DNA of 64,000 nucleotides, taken from positions 4,144,001 through 4,208,000 of the forward strand of contig JANCRA010000003.1 in the NCBI GenBank assembly GCA_024362935.1, read 5' to 3'. The DNA comes from Setophaga petechia. Its lineage: Eukaryota; Chordata; Aves; Passeriformes; Parulidae. This document shows, piece by piece, positions 49,136 through 63,000 of the stretch. The position numbers and the translations under genes are program-made. The notes under the pieces were generated by a model. It was not told where the DNA came from, made no database searches, and was given only the letters and a program-made list of their open reading frames with translations. How positions within the stretch are numbered: position 1 is the stretch's first letter; every line of letters begins with the position of its first letter.

Positions 49136-51130
49136 TTCAATAATGAATCTTCTAGTCTAGGCTCTCTGCCATCATCTTGTCCTTGCCTTCATTTCTATTG
49201 TGATAGAAGCTAATCCTCATCCTCTCATCTCTGTGTTTCTTACAAGCACCACATCGAGTTTTCTCTTGTTGTCTTTTCAACTAATCATTGCTTAAAGTTC
49301 TCCTTTTCTGGTTTTGCCTCATATCTTCCTAAATTTCTTTACTCACTAGGGCTTTGAAAGACTTCCTCTTCTAGCCAGACCATTGCTTCAGTTTTACTCT
49401 TTGATCTGCCTACTGCCTTGTCCCTTACAAGTCCTTTCTTACCATTAGGAATGTCTCTCTCATTCATTTCCTTCATCTTCACATTTCATATGTTAACTTC
49501 CCCCATCTCTCTTTGAAGGAGGATAAGGGGGCATCTTCTCCTTTTCATTTGGGATGATATGACATGTTTTTCATGTGTGAGTGTGTTTGGTTGGGTGGTG
49601 GATTTTTTGTTGTTTGTTTTGTTTGCTGGTTGATGTTTCTAGTGCAACCTTTTCCCTTGGTAAACTTCTTCAACCTCAACATACCTGTTCCATCTAGTCC
49701 CATGTCATGGCTGGACATGGGTGGCAAAATTTAGATGTCTGTGTGAGCTCCTGTTTCTCATCTTATTTCAGAGGCTCTGCATAGAGGCAGACAGATTTAG
49801 GGTGTGATTAATTTAATCCGAAAGGAAGTCAATGACTCATTCTCTGAAGCGTCTGTTTCTCTTCACTCACTGAAAGGAAGTCTATATTGACTAAGCCCAG
49901 TCACTCATCTCTGAAGATAAGGGTGATGAATTGTGGGCTTTGGTGTCTGCTGAATCTGTCTGTATTTGTGTATCTCCTTGTTGACATAGAGTTAACGTGG
50001 CCAGAACTGAACTACAAATTGCATCCAACTGTTCTGGCCTTTTGCATGTTAACAAGTTCAAACTTCTTCCCACTGAGGCCACTCACAGCTTTCTTTCCTC
50101 CTGTCTTGTAGAGCCGCCCTCTCCAGCATCTGCTAAACCATGGATGTGTCCTAGCCATAACATTCACATATTTGTTTCTTGAATAAGTGTTTCTTGACTT
50201 TCATTACTCTTTCTCTCTCATCAGAACATGCTCCAGAGCCAGGAATGCAGAAAAGTTGTGACCTGGGATGCTAATTCTTTGGTCCTTAACTTCTTCATCA
50301 AACAATTTTTAAAGGAATGTTGTTTCCCCCGCTTGCTTGCCCTTTCACATTTGTGATTGCTGTTACAGATCACACAACAATTCAACAGGGAGCTTCCCTG
50401 GTGTTACTGTGCTGTTGTGTTTGACCTCCAGCTTGCTGGACCTCTGTGCTTCTGAGGCTTGCTTGGATCTCAGTAAGTGTGGGCTTTCCTGGTCCTCTGC
50501 TTCAGTGCAGGCTCTGGTAAGTTCCACAGCTTGATGCTGGACTCCCTGGTGGCTGAATCTTCAGGGTATCTCAGCATCTTGCACACTTTTCTCAGAGCTT
50601 TGTGTTCCAGGGTTTGCAGACAACTGCACTAATCAGCAAAGACTTGAAGAGATAGGAAAAACACTTAAGGAAAACAAACAAAAAACCTCAGGGGCAGAAA
50701 TCCTACTCTTTAGCCAGCAAGAGTTACTGCAAGAATTTGGGTAAAAGCAGAAAATTGTATTTCCCTTCCTGTTTCCCTGTTACTCTAGAGTTTGATTCAG
50801 AGGCCTCTGAGGAAGCTGGGATCCTTTTGGTTGGTACTCTGGCTTCTCTTCAGGCACATAGAGAATCTCTTCAATCTCATTTTGCTGATGAGATCCTGTC
50901 CTTCCTCATCTCCAGTTTCTTTTGTTAAAAGACCATTTGAGTTCCTCAGCTGATCAGGGATGATCTTTTGGTTATACATTGATTAATTAGTTTCTACTTG
51001 AGTTGAAATTTGAAAATTTTTATTGTCTTAAATCCTGGACATTTTTGTGTTTCACTGGGGAATGATGAATAAAGTACCTGTCTTGGAGATGCTTTTGATC
51101 TGCTCTTTATCCTTACAGGGACAGTTTAAT

Positions 51131-51167
51131 GGAGAAGAGTCCATGTGTCCTTTAATGACTTCTGTTA
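51131..51167 (+). repeat. First copy of a 37-bp dispersed motif
   Basis: Bases 51131-51167 align with 59991-60027 at 33 of 37 positions, sharing GGAGAAGA, CCATGT, TCCTTTAATGA and TCTGTTA. The flanks do not match. It may be part of an old unrecognised repeat family. Confidence 0.6.
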
Positions 51168-54100
51168 TTTTCTAAGAAGAAGATCTGGGATCCTTTATGA
51201 GTAGAGAATCTGCTGGAGCTAATGCCCAGATTTTGCCCAGAGGCTGATTGACAATTAAAAACTTTGAGCACAGCAGTCCACTGGGTTGAAATATCTGAGT
51301 CAAGCTTTGCTGATCTCCCTAACTTTGTTCCTGTGTTTGCTTAACCAGAAAAGGGAAAAATTAGAAAAGGCATTTCTGAAATTCCTTGGAGGTGTTGGTT
51401 CAGTCTGTATGTGACTGAGCAAACAGAGGGATTGTCCTGTAACTGAGAACAGTCTCTGTTGTTACTTTTTCTTTTAATTTTGAAGGTCGTCTTTGAAGTT
51501 GAAAAAAAATAAAATTGCAGTCTTAATCAAATGAGTTAGCATGACTTGGGTTGACTTAACTAATAACTAGAAATATTTGCATGTTCAGCTGCTTTGAACT
51601 GGCCTGTTTGTGACTCTGGAGTTAAAAGCATCTTTCATGATTCCTTTGCTCTGTCTCCTCTCTGGTCTCTGCTCTGTCTCTTGGTTTATTAGCTGGCTGT
51701 GGGTAAGGGAACTCTTTTTGGCAGGAAAGCACAAATCTCTCCTTCATTTTATCAAACATGAGAAGAAATGCTCTCTAAAGTTCTGCACACTTGTGAAGTT
51801 TCTGGCTTGGATATTAAAGTTTTGGCCTTTTTTATTTCCAAATTTGTCTCTTAAATTTGACAGTTCCTCTGTGAGACAGAGTAGCATGATACTGATCCCA
51901 TTTGTGGAATTCACTGATGGAGATTTATCTCCCTGCAGCCTTGTGTAGGTAATTGAAACTTGTCATTTCTCTTGAGAGCAATTCTGTAGTTAAAGATAGT
52001 TTACCTAGTAGGCTAATGTTTTTTAAAACATTTGCTTTTTATAGTACTATTCACAAGGAAATGAACTTGGATATTAATAGATTTATCTTCCTTCTTGTAC
52101 AGTGTGGCAGAAAATAGGTGACTGCCTCTCTCCTTCCTCCCCTTCTAGTATTATCTTTAAATTTCAGAGCTAGATTTCTTCTAACAACCATCTGAATCAA
52201 GCCATTTTAACTTTGCAATGTTGTCAGACAAGCAGGTAATACTCCAGGTAATTCAGCTTTGGTTTAAGTTCCATGTAACTGCTGCTTTCTTTCTTGATAA
52301 TGAAAGAATGTGTATGTCACTTTTGTGGCATAGGGCTGTCTTAAACATTGAAATGTGAGTTTTGAAGTGTTTGTATCATTTTATAGGCACTGTGGCTCAA
52401 ATCTTGAGAGGAGGAAGGTTGTTGTTGCTTTTTAATGCTGTGATCTCCGATAGTGCTGAGTTCTTGTCATGTGTTGAAAGTGCTTTTTGTTTTGCTCTGT
52501 GGAATAAATTGGAGTGCTGGTGATGTGGCAGCACAGGAAAGCATCCCCTAAGCCTGAGGGTCTGCAAGTGTGATTTGCTTTTGGAGCTATTGCATTGTTT
52601 TGGAAGACTGTTTTTCTGAAATGATGGCCACAGCATTAAACTTCTGGACCTCTGTAGAAATAACAGCAGAAAAAATTCAAAAACTACTGGATTTCTGTAT
52701 CAGGTGTGAAATGTGTGTCAGTGGGAACTTCCTGTATCCAGTACAGCCACACCAGCAAATTTATTAGCAGACTGACCTCTGTCAGCCCCCTGCTCAAAGG
52801 AAGAAACCACCAAAAACCTCAAAACCAAACTCTGGTCACAGCCTGAACAGCAGCTCTGAGCACACCAGTAAGTTCTCTTTGAGCTGGGTGGTTGCAGTCC
52901 TGGGCTGTGCTGCCCTCCCTGCAGGTTGTGCTGTCAGCCCAAGGGCTGCTGTGGTGCAGGGTGTGGGTGGAAGGAGCTGTTGTGCAAAGGGTTGGGAACT
53001 CCTCAGGGTGGTTTTGCCATCAGAACCTGCAGCTCTGGAGTCCAGCCCACCTTGTAACAGCAGAGCCAGTTCCATCCCAGCCCTTCCCATCCCTCAGCTG
53101 CCTCTTCCCACCCCCTTCATCCAAATATGCTGGGCTGTAGCTTGGGCAGTGCACCTCTTTATGGGGCAGTGAAAAGATCTAGGTTTCACAAGCAAAATAA
53201 AGAAAAAAAACCAGAACCAACCCTTGTTTTCCTTTTATCATTTCACTCCTCAATATGCCACCAGAGATTGGAGGAGGGAATGGGTGATGCAGAGATGAGC
53301 AGGAGCCTCCTAAACCCGTTCTGCAGCACGAGAGGCTGAAGGCAGAGCTGCGCACTGAGCTTCTCTCTCTCCTTTTTTCTCTTAGTGTTTTTTAAACATT
53401 TATTTATAACCCACTGTCCTGTTACGTTCAGTCCTGCACAGTCAGTGTGAAGGAAGGTGTTTTCTGTTCTTTTGGCTTGACTTAATATGAGTGGGAAGAC
53501 TTTTTAGCAATGTTCTGTTCATTGACTGCTGCTGGCAGATGGATGCTCTCCGCTTGAAGTGCCTCAGGCCTTGATATCTTCCGTTTTCTCCCCCTCCCTC
53601 CTCCCAGCACACACCCCGGAGTGTGCAGGCTGTGCTAATTTAGTCACAACTTAAAAGGAGTGATGAAGAAGAAATGCTCAGCTCTAATAGAATTCTTGTC
53701 GCTCATGACATCTTTGGGGAGCACATTTTCATTTCAGGATCCCTAAGGATTTTTTCCAGCAATGTGTATTAGATGTTCTGTGATGCTTCAATGGAGCAGC
53801 AGGAAAATTTGTAATGCATTTCAGGACCAAGATGCTAATCTATTTATATATTAATCAGTTTAGAAAATACAACATACATGACGTCCAGTTTGATATTTTT
53901 CAAATATTTTATTAACCCAGGCTTAACTGTTTCTGGTTCTGAGGTGGCGTTTCTATCTATCTGAACTACAAAGCAAACCTTTAAACAATCATTTGGTTAA
54001 CCTAATATGTTCAAACATTTGAACCAATTACTGTATTTTCTAAACTGAGTGTTCCTATGTCAAGAGTTTTCCTTACTTACCATCAGAAGTCAGCTAATGT

Positions 54101-56659
54101 TAGGTCTGAGGAGTTTGATTAATTTTTCAACAGAATCACAAAATTTTACCATTTGCTGGTAAAAATTGCATGTATTTTTAATGAAAAAAAAAAGCCAAAT
54201 TATACCCAACCAGACTTAAAAGCTTTTTTTCTGTGCTGATCATTATGCCTTAACGTAGTGGATGTTTTCAAAATTCTGTACAGCCTCAGTCACCAGATGG
54301 TGCTGTTACACACTGCTCAAAACATGCCTGGAAAATAAGTTTCAATTCTACCATTGCCATACTTATTCAAGTGTAATTTCATGGGAGGAGTGGTGAGAAA
54401 GAGAATTTCTTTCTTTAACCATGTCTTTAAAGTAGAGCCTTTCCTGAAAATTTTTGGTTTGCTCTTGTGAGAACTGCTCAGAGCGGAATTTTCTCTCACA
54501 TGGTTTATGACCATGTTTGATGTAAAAGTGTTATGTGGGATAATTTAGGAGACTGGATACTGGCTGTGTGGGACCATGTCTGGGCTGTAGCCAGTGTGAT
54601 TCCTGGGTGCTGAGATTATGAAGGCTTGTAGTAAGGAATGAGGGAGTGAAATATGCAAATATTGAATGTTTTAGCAAAAGTGAAATGCTGAAAAGTGATG
54701 TCTCTTCATAAGCTGGACATAACCTGTTTAAAGAATGAGATGTAATTTAACCTGTTGAATTTGGAAGGGCAAGAACTCCAGTCTGCTGTGGAAAGACTGT
54801 TTAAAAAAAGGAAATCCAGGCTCCTAATGCACAATTTCTTTTCAATGTCTTCAGTAAATGTAATGCTTTTTCCCATGTTTAGAAAAAGAACTTTGCAACA
54901 CACATATAAAATGTAGTAATTTTTTTCCTCTCAGCATTTGTAAAGTAATTAGAGTTGTAAAGAAAGTTGTTTTTTTCCTAAGGCTTTGCAGAACTGTTTA
55001 TGGTTAAATGTGGAATGGGGAATCATGACTTTAAAGTTGCAAACTCTTCCTTTAGATGAAGATGTTTTCCCCCTCTTTGTAGTCAAATAATTGAATCATT
55101 TTGGACAATAAAAACGGCTAAGTACTAGGCTGCTTAGACTAAACCTAAGTAGTGCTAAACATGTAGATAGAAATGAAAAAAGTTTAAGTAATTGCAGGAG
55201 GGGGAAAGAATTCTCAAATGCATACCCCTCCTGAAGGCATTATTATTGCTGTAATTTTAGATGTAATTTCCTACATTAAGAATGTAACACTTGAAAAATG
55301 AATGAAATTATTTCCTACACAGTGATTTTTCTTTTAACTTTGTTTTTTAATAGGCATTATAAGCAAATGACACAAAAACAGAGAGAGAAGGTCTCCTCAA
55401 ACCCAGGCTCCAGTGTGGCAAGCTGGGTTTAGCATACTTAAGCCTGGTTTTGATCCATGCTGTGTAAACCTGCCCTGGCTGTCAGCAGGAGCTGTATTTG
55501 CTTGGCATTACTGCTTGGGACACCAGCTATGTAGCTAGAAGATGGCTTTAATCACAAGATTTAAAGCCTTCACGCTGTTACAACAAAGCTGTCCCAAACA
55601 AACACAGTGAAAATTAATTGGAAAGGCCATTGATTGCTTAGGTGTTTAATGTCAGTTCAGAGGATTCCTGCCTTTTCAACCCAAAGAGGCTTCTCTGAAG
55701 TTTGAACAATAGAAAAATCAAACATGGATCTTTCTTCAAAGAGAGGTCATTAGCACTGAATGACACAAAACAAGTGGCTAATTATATCCAAATGTGTAAC
55801 TCCCTAAGAAGTTACATTATGTGAATGAGCATATAAATGCATTTTTAATAAAATCAATTATAAATGGGATTTTTAGAAGAAAGCTGTAAACTCTTCCTTT
55901 ATGTGCCCTAATGTCATTCAGTTGATTATTTGTACTTTTGGGTAGTATATTATGAAGTACATATAATATTAAGAAAGCAGATTAGGATTGCAGTTCCAGT
56001 TTCTGAGTTTCTGGGTTTGTGGAATCACTTAGGATGTACAGGAATCATACCCATACCTTCATACCTTCTCCTGTATGGCTGTCGTTTGTTAGAGAGAATG
56101 TATTGATTAGTGTTTCCATTGTATCTTTTGATTACTCTTATAAATCAGTAGTCAAGGAAAACACTCCATCCATTTTTTGCACTAAGAATTATGAATTTGC
56201 TACTTTGCTTTGTAGTCCATCCACTTAGGATGAATTTCTGAGAATGGGTTGTTCTGCAGACACTGGTCATTAGGTCTGGTCTGAGGCTTAAGGGCTTTTT
56301 GGTAACAATATAGACCTATGGAACCTGAGGCTGCTTTTTTGTTTCCTGTCCTTACAAAATTGATGTATAAGACAAAGCCACCTGCAATGTCCTTCCTTTT
56401 TAGAAAGCATCACATTATCTTGTCTAAAAGGGGGATGTAAATAATGTGGGTTCCAGCCACACTCTGATGGGTTTGCACAGGTGCTGAAGCATGGGTGATC
56501 ATCCTTAAAAGTCATCCTGGTACTTATTTCCAGAGTTTGGCAGAGCCAGTTAAAGCATTCCTGCTTCCATTGGGCACGTGTGCATATTGTGCAAGCTCAG
56601 ATGCACAGAAATAGCTTTACATTGGAAAAGACAATTTGTAAATTAGATCAGGAGATGGA

Positions 56660-56939
56660 TGTCTTTGCTCCTGGCATGTAGTGACAGGACAAGAGGGAAT
56701 GGCTTTAAGCTGAAGGAGGTTAGGTCTAGATCAGATATTAGGAAGAAATTCTTCCATTTTAGGGTGATGAGACAGTGGCTGATGCTGCTTGGAGATGTTG
56801 TGGCTGCCCCCACCCCTGGAAGTGCTCCAGGCCAGGTTGGAGCAACCTGGTCTGGTGTCCCTGCCCATGGCAGAGGGGGTTGGAGCTTGATTATCTTTAA
56901 GGTCCCTTCCACCCCAAACCATTCTGTGATCCCATGATG
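56660..56939 (+). mobile_element. CR1 LINE 3'-end fragment
   Basis: The sequence runs from GTAGTGACAGGACAAGAGGG through TATTAGGAAGAAATTCTTCC, GAAGTGCTCCAGGCCAGG and GTGTCCCTGCCCATGGCAGA to GGTCCCTTCCACCCCAAACC and ATTCTGTGATCCCATGAT. It is a sense-oriented, 5'-truncated CR1 in BRF1 intron 2, fairly well preserved. Confidence 0.92.
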
Positions 56940-59900
56940 TTTCTATAACCTTAGACAAATGATAGAAGTTGTGCGTTGCTGATGAGCTTCACTCAAGGCT
57001 TGTGGCTGCACTTCTTGCCAAGGCTTGTCTCACTTCTCTTTCTTGCTCTGGCTGATGCCTGTAGAAAATGGACTGTTTGTCTTTTTTGCTTGGGTTGTGT
57101 CTCAGCACAAAATCTTCAGAGCACTGGGAGCTGGTGCAAGGGATGAGATGGATGGGGGGATGTTGGATTTCCCCTTTCAACTATCCCCAGCAGCTTCATC
57201 CTCTGCTATTTTACCTGATTTATTAGGAAAGAAAAAAGTAGATTTCTTCTAATCCAAGAAGGATAAGGAAAGTATTCTTACAAAAAATAAAATTATGAGA
57301 AGTACAGGCCTAGCTGGTCCAGTTGAATCTAGTCTTCAAGCTGAGGTTTTTGTGTGTCCTCTCCTGCTTTTTACTCTGCATTTGCTGTGGAGTGAAGAGA
57401 GGAAAACAGACTTTATTTGAAAATGCAGTAAATCACTAATAGCTCTTAATTTATCATTCACTCCTCTCTAATTACCAGCCTCCATTTTAAATGTGAGATG
57501 AATCCTCACAATTTGCTAATCCAAATTCATCCTCATTTTCAAAGGTGAAGATGAAGCTGTCCTACTATTGTCAGCAAATCAGCATCTATAAATTAGGAGA
57601 TTTTAGAAGGGTTGCCTTATTATCCTGAGCCCCATGCAACTTGCCAAATCCAAGCAGGTGTTATGTTTGCTTGCTCCCTCGTTGTGAAAGCTCAGGGAAA
57701 ATAGCTAGAAATAAAATTATTGAATGTCAGCAGAAATCTTGTGATTTCACAGCAGTGCTAATGTGGGTGACTAGCTTTGCAAATGCAGTCCCTTTCCACC
57801 TTAAAAAAATTTCTATATCTAAACGTTTCTTCTTTTTAGAAGGTAAGAGGTAGGGAAATAATCTGACATATTTAGCTACATGAAATCTTGTTTTTAAAAT
57901 TAAATACAAGGAAAATAATTTACAAGGTTGCTTAGTGATACTGTGGGAAAATGTGTATCTTGAGACTATTCAAAGGCATCTCAAAGTAGTTTTAGAAACT
58001 ATGGTTCCTGACAAGCACTAGAAAAAAAAATACTGCTTCTGGTGCAAGTTGAATCAGTCCTTGAGTGTGTCAAGAAAGAATACCACTTTTCAAGTGATTT
58101 TTGGAACAAATCCAGGGTGCTTGTGAGGTGATGTTTGTTGTCTGAGTGGTCTGTGTTATTCCAGCTGGCCCTATACTAAAAGTTAACTCTTGCTTGCTGC
58201 CAGCTTCTTTCTTGAGAGCAAATGGGTATCTGTAGCTTTGGTCAAAATAAAGTTGTTAGACATCTTGTGGATCATAAACATACTTGTGTCTCTTTGTGTT
58301 CTCTGTCCATGGTGAGTCCACCATGCATTGATGGCACATGGTCTCCTCAAGGGTAGTTTGCACCCTACTATAGATCTCGGAGAACTAGGAATAGAGAAAA
58401 TATTCATTTTGCAGGATTATAGAGGTGCTCAGATGCTCTTTTTGCCATCAGGCACACAGTTTTCCTACTGCATGTGTGGGTAATTTGTTACCCCCAACAT
58501 TGCTCTTTGCTTTCTGATCTGACGTGTACGATAAATTTTATTCTGAGATCATTGCAGTTTGATTCCAGCTTTAAGAAGAAGAGGAAACTTGATGTTGATC
58601 AAGGTCTTTGACACAGAGGGAAAAAAAGCTTTGAGGTTGCTTTGGATTTCTGAAAAACACTGATTTGTTATGCCAGCAAAGTCAAGTTGTGGGATTACAG
58701 TGACACTGAATATTGCATACCAAATTCAATATCCTAAGAAAACTTGAGCAGAAGAAAAGGGAAGCATAAGGGAATGTAAGCAGCCACATGGAAATGAAAA
58801 TCAAGTTCTTAAAAAAGTACATTTGCAATGAATTGTCTCCTCTGCATTTTGCAGCAGAAGTCAAGGGCTGTCACCTGCCTCCATGGCTCAGCACATGGGA
58901 TCGTGTGTGGTTTTCCATCTCCTCCAGGAGCACTCGCTCCCTGTTAAGCCAAGAAGGATCCTTGTGTCACATATCCATTCCTGATTCAGTCTGCGGAAAG
59001 CCTGAAAGGGAAATGACATAATAACAGCCACTTGCAAGAAGATGTTGTTAAAGTTTGAGAGCTCTGATTTCAAAATGATAACAGGCACTGTTACTAGAGG
59101 GTAAAACCACAGTTGATTTGAGGCCCTCAGAAGTGTTTGGTTGTGCCAAGTTCAGCTTCCCATGCATGGGGGCATGGCTTTCAGTAGGAGCTGAGTGCTT
59201 AAGATAATAAAAGCTGGGTTAAACAAAGCAGCACCTATGCTTCTTGTTGTAGGACTGTGCAGTAGGCATTTGACCTTAGAGAAATGTGAATTTGGGTGTG
59301 TCCTGCTGCTGTTGTAGCTGCCAGGGACAAGGATACCTGGATGTAAGGTTGTCTTGCACAAAGCTAGGCAGAATTTCATCAGCCTGTCTGCTTTTCATAA
59401 CACTCAAGTAAAATACAAAAGGTAGGAAAGGCCAGATTATAATTGTTCTGCAGAGGGAGAACATGGTCCTTGAGGCTGATTAATGTAGCTATAGAACTTC
59501 TGAGGCCTTCAGTGAGGAACTGCTTGTAGCATAAACAGGTCTGAGGCAGGCAGCTGATTGAAGTGTTTGTTTATTTTTGTGGATCTTGAAATAGATCAGT
59601 AAATAGAATTTACTCTGTGGACTGTGTTGAAGCAATATGTTAGTTAGGTACAAGATGATGCTGATGTTAAGTGATTCCTTAGGGCAGCTTCTTTGATTAC
59701 AGCTGCACAGAGTCAAAGAAAAAGCTCATTTTGGTGTTCACAGCACCTGCCTGATTGAAACTCTGAGGCAGGTTGTGTTTTATAGTCAGCTTATTTAAAA
59801 AAAATATTTCTAACCACTGTCACGAATCAGAAAATGCTGTGAAATTTAGACCTGTCTGTAGTCAGACCTGGGCAATATTAAATTCAGATAGATCATTCTC

Positions 59901-59990
59901 TCAGCTGGTCTCAGAACTATTTTGGGGGTTTGCTGCAATCAATACTCTTTCTTGTGCTGAGCATCCTGTAGGAGCAGTGTCAGTATCAGG

Positions 59991-60027
59991 GGAGAAGAAT
60001 CCATGTCTCCTTTAATGAGATCTGTTA
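59991..60027 (+). repeat. Second copy of a 37-bp dispersed motif
   Basis: This copy matches 51131-51167 at 33 of 37 positions in the same orientation, 8.9 kb downstream. Nothing else in the surrounding DNA aligns by eye. Confidence 0.6.
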
Positions 60028-63000
60028 GGATGCTACATAGCAATCATCACATAAATCCACTGATTTCTGTTTAAGTCTTTAGTAGTCAGTATGTTCTCTG
60101 GTAGCTATTTTTCACCATACCATATTACCTAGAGGAAAAGGAATTAATAATGCATCTAGTCTTGGATATGTATGTTTAATGGATGATCTCACATCCTATC
60201 TTGGAGTCAGGCTGCACAGAAAAAAGCCCTTTTGTAATTGATCTTTGAGGTTCAGCGCATAAAGAACAGAAAAATGTAATTGTGCTTACCTAAAATTTTC
60301 TTTAGCTACTAAGGACTGGCACACAGGAGGTAAGTAGATCATCTAAAAGAGCAGAGGAAGTTGGTATCTGAAGATTTGGTTATGGAGAAAATTTCTCAGA
60401 TTTTGTTGCATGAGCAAATGTTGAGATTTTTTGGGTTCTTTTGGTGGCATGTGCTGTTAATACAATATTTAATAAATAATGAATGCCATTTAATACTTAA
60501 TAAATATTTAATTTATGAAAACTAGGATGGAATGGTGACTGGAAAAAGAATTTAAGAGGCAGAAACTTGAGTAGGTGGATCTCTGCTGTGCAGGTCAGGC
60601 TGTTGTGTGTGACTGACAGTGGCTCTGTGCTGTTCTGGGTCAGACTGAGCAGGCTGAAGGCTGATGCAGAGTCAGCAGTGGTGGCCACTTGGGGAGGAAA
60701 GGGTGGAGGGATTTTTTTTCCCTTGTTCTGACCGCTCAGAATACAGAATGGTTCTGTCATGCAAAGCAGCCTCTCTCTGAAGGTTACAGTTTTGCAAAAG
60801 CATAAGAACTTCCTTTAACCTAGTAAATCATCTTAGCCCATTTCTCTTACATAGCATCATTCCATATAATGATTTTTTCTTGTATTTTGCCCTTACTGGA
60901 TTCCTATGTTCCAAGCAGTGGGAGTTTCCACCAGTTCCCTTGGGAAACTATTATGAGGTCCAGTGAGTTTTGTTATGGGGTCCTGTTAACATAGTGCTTG
61001 TCTCTTCCTTTAATTTCTTGTTATTAGCCCTTAAGCATGAACTCATGCTTATATCTATTTATGGCTTAAACTTCCCTTATCTTCCAGAGATCTAGTGATC
61101 TTCTGCTTTTCTCTTAATAAATCATGTCTGATAATTAGGTGAAGGTTCTAAGTTCAGTCTCTGGGTCTTTAAACATCCACCCCCTATTTCTCAGCCATGC
61201 TCTCAATCTTTTATTCTAGGGTGATCAGGGCTCTAGAGGAGAAGAACAAAGTCTGGTGAGAATTTCCTCATCCCAAACAGTTGTTGATATATGACATCCC
61301 ATACATAAGTTGTAGCCTCATATAAATGGAAGGCATCACAAACATACAGATAAATATTATTCAGAGATGCCAAATACTTTCTAAGAGAGCCATGTTGGCT
61401 CACTAGAAATATGTAAATGGCATTGTAGTTTTAATTCCTTACTGAAACAGTCTGTACATCTTAGTTATACAAATGTTATTGTTTAAAGAAATACAAGGCT
61501 GTTCCTGAAATATGTGCATTCTGTCTTTGAACATAAATCTCTTTCCAACTCCAGGCTGAAGTAGGTGCCACAAGAGACTGACTTGATAAACGGCATCACT
61601 GATTCACTACATGGTTTAGCTGAGATGTGTGGCAACCTTCAGTTATGCTTAGTTTAAAAGGGAAGGAAATGCAAAATAGAGGCTGAAGGCCTATCCATAA
61701 TGTCTTCTGTCATCTCTGGGCAGGACAGAGGTGCAATTACCAAGGGCAGCTGTAGCTTTGATCTAAATAGGCCGTTTGTGGTGCTGGAGGAGAGCAGCTC
61801 TGCACAATCACTCTGCTTGCATGAATGCTGTTGCTGATGGACTCAGCTGCCAGGGACAAGCTAAGGGCAGAATTTAATTCTTCAGCTGCAGCCTGGATAA
61901 AGATTGATGCTGTCTTACCTAACTGCCAGGTTTCTTATCCCTTCTGTATAAAGGAATAAGTATTTGACCACTCGTCAGCTTCATATAAAAATACCTTAAA
62001 TAAGTATTAACCTAATACAGTCTTTCTTGCTTTTGTAACAGCTCTGTTCCTTTCCCTGCTTGATTTCAGTTCTCTCTTTCTGCTTCCATTTTTAGATCAT
62101 GTTTTATCTCTTATCCCTTTGATATCTTTAATAACTCCCTCTTTTTCTTCACCCCCTCAACTACTCTCTGCATCGTTTTACCTTGATGCCTTCTCATTGT
62201 ATTTCCATGTGTTTTGATGATTTAAGAAATTTGCCAATTAGTTGATATTTGTGAAATTTTTACTTTGGAAATGACTGTGTCGTCTTCTTTGACTGCCAGC
62301 TGGGTAGGGTCTGGATGTGGAGAGGGTGCCCTTTGTTGCATGTGTATGTGGAATTACAGGGGAAGAGAAAGGAAAGAAAACCTCAAAGCCCAAAAAACAA
62401 ACCCCACAATGAAAATCAGAGCCTGAAAGTAGCTTTGGGCTCTCAGGTCTTTTTTCAGTCCCGAGGAAGCAGCAGCAGCCTTAAGTAGAGGCTGAGAGCA
62501 GAGTGGGTATTTAGTGTCTGTCTGTATGGTCCTTCCTGCCTGCACAGTTGGATGATGGAGAGTGGAAATAATTTAGCACTGACAGTTGTATTTTGACAGA
62601 ACAACCGGTGTGCAGAGGAGCAGGGCGGAACTGTAGGAGAGGAAAATTGTTCTGCGTGTGTCTGAGGACAAGTAAATTCTCAGACATGTTATAAAGGTGA
62701 GTGTTAAAGGTGGACAAGGAAAGTAGGGAAGGTTCACAGGGATATACAGGGGCCTCTTGGCAGGAAAAGGGAAAGGCTGGACTGGCTTTTATAGCCGGGA
62801 ATATGGATTAAACAGGAAGGTTGGTTTTGTTGTTGTTTTTTTTTTAAACAATCTTAGTATGTGTGACCTTATCTAATGGCTGCTGCAGTGCAGCTGGGAA
62901 GTGGTAATTGTTCAGCTGTGGTAACTCAATTACTCCTGCTCCTGTCCCTGTCCCTGGGTCTCAGTGGCAGTTCTGGCAGGGGATGCCATCAGCCCCTGCA

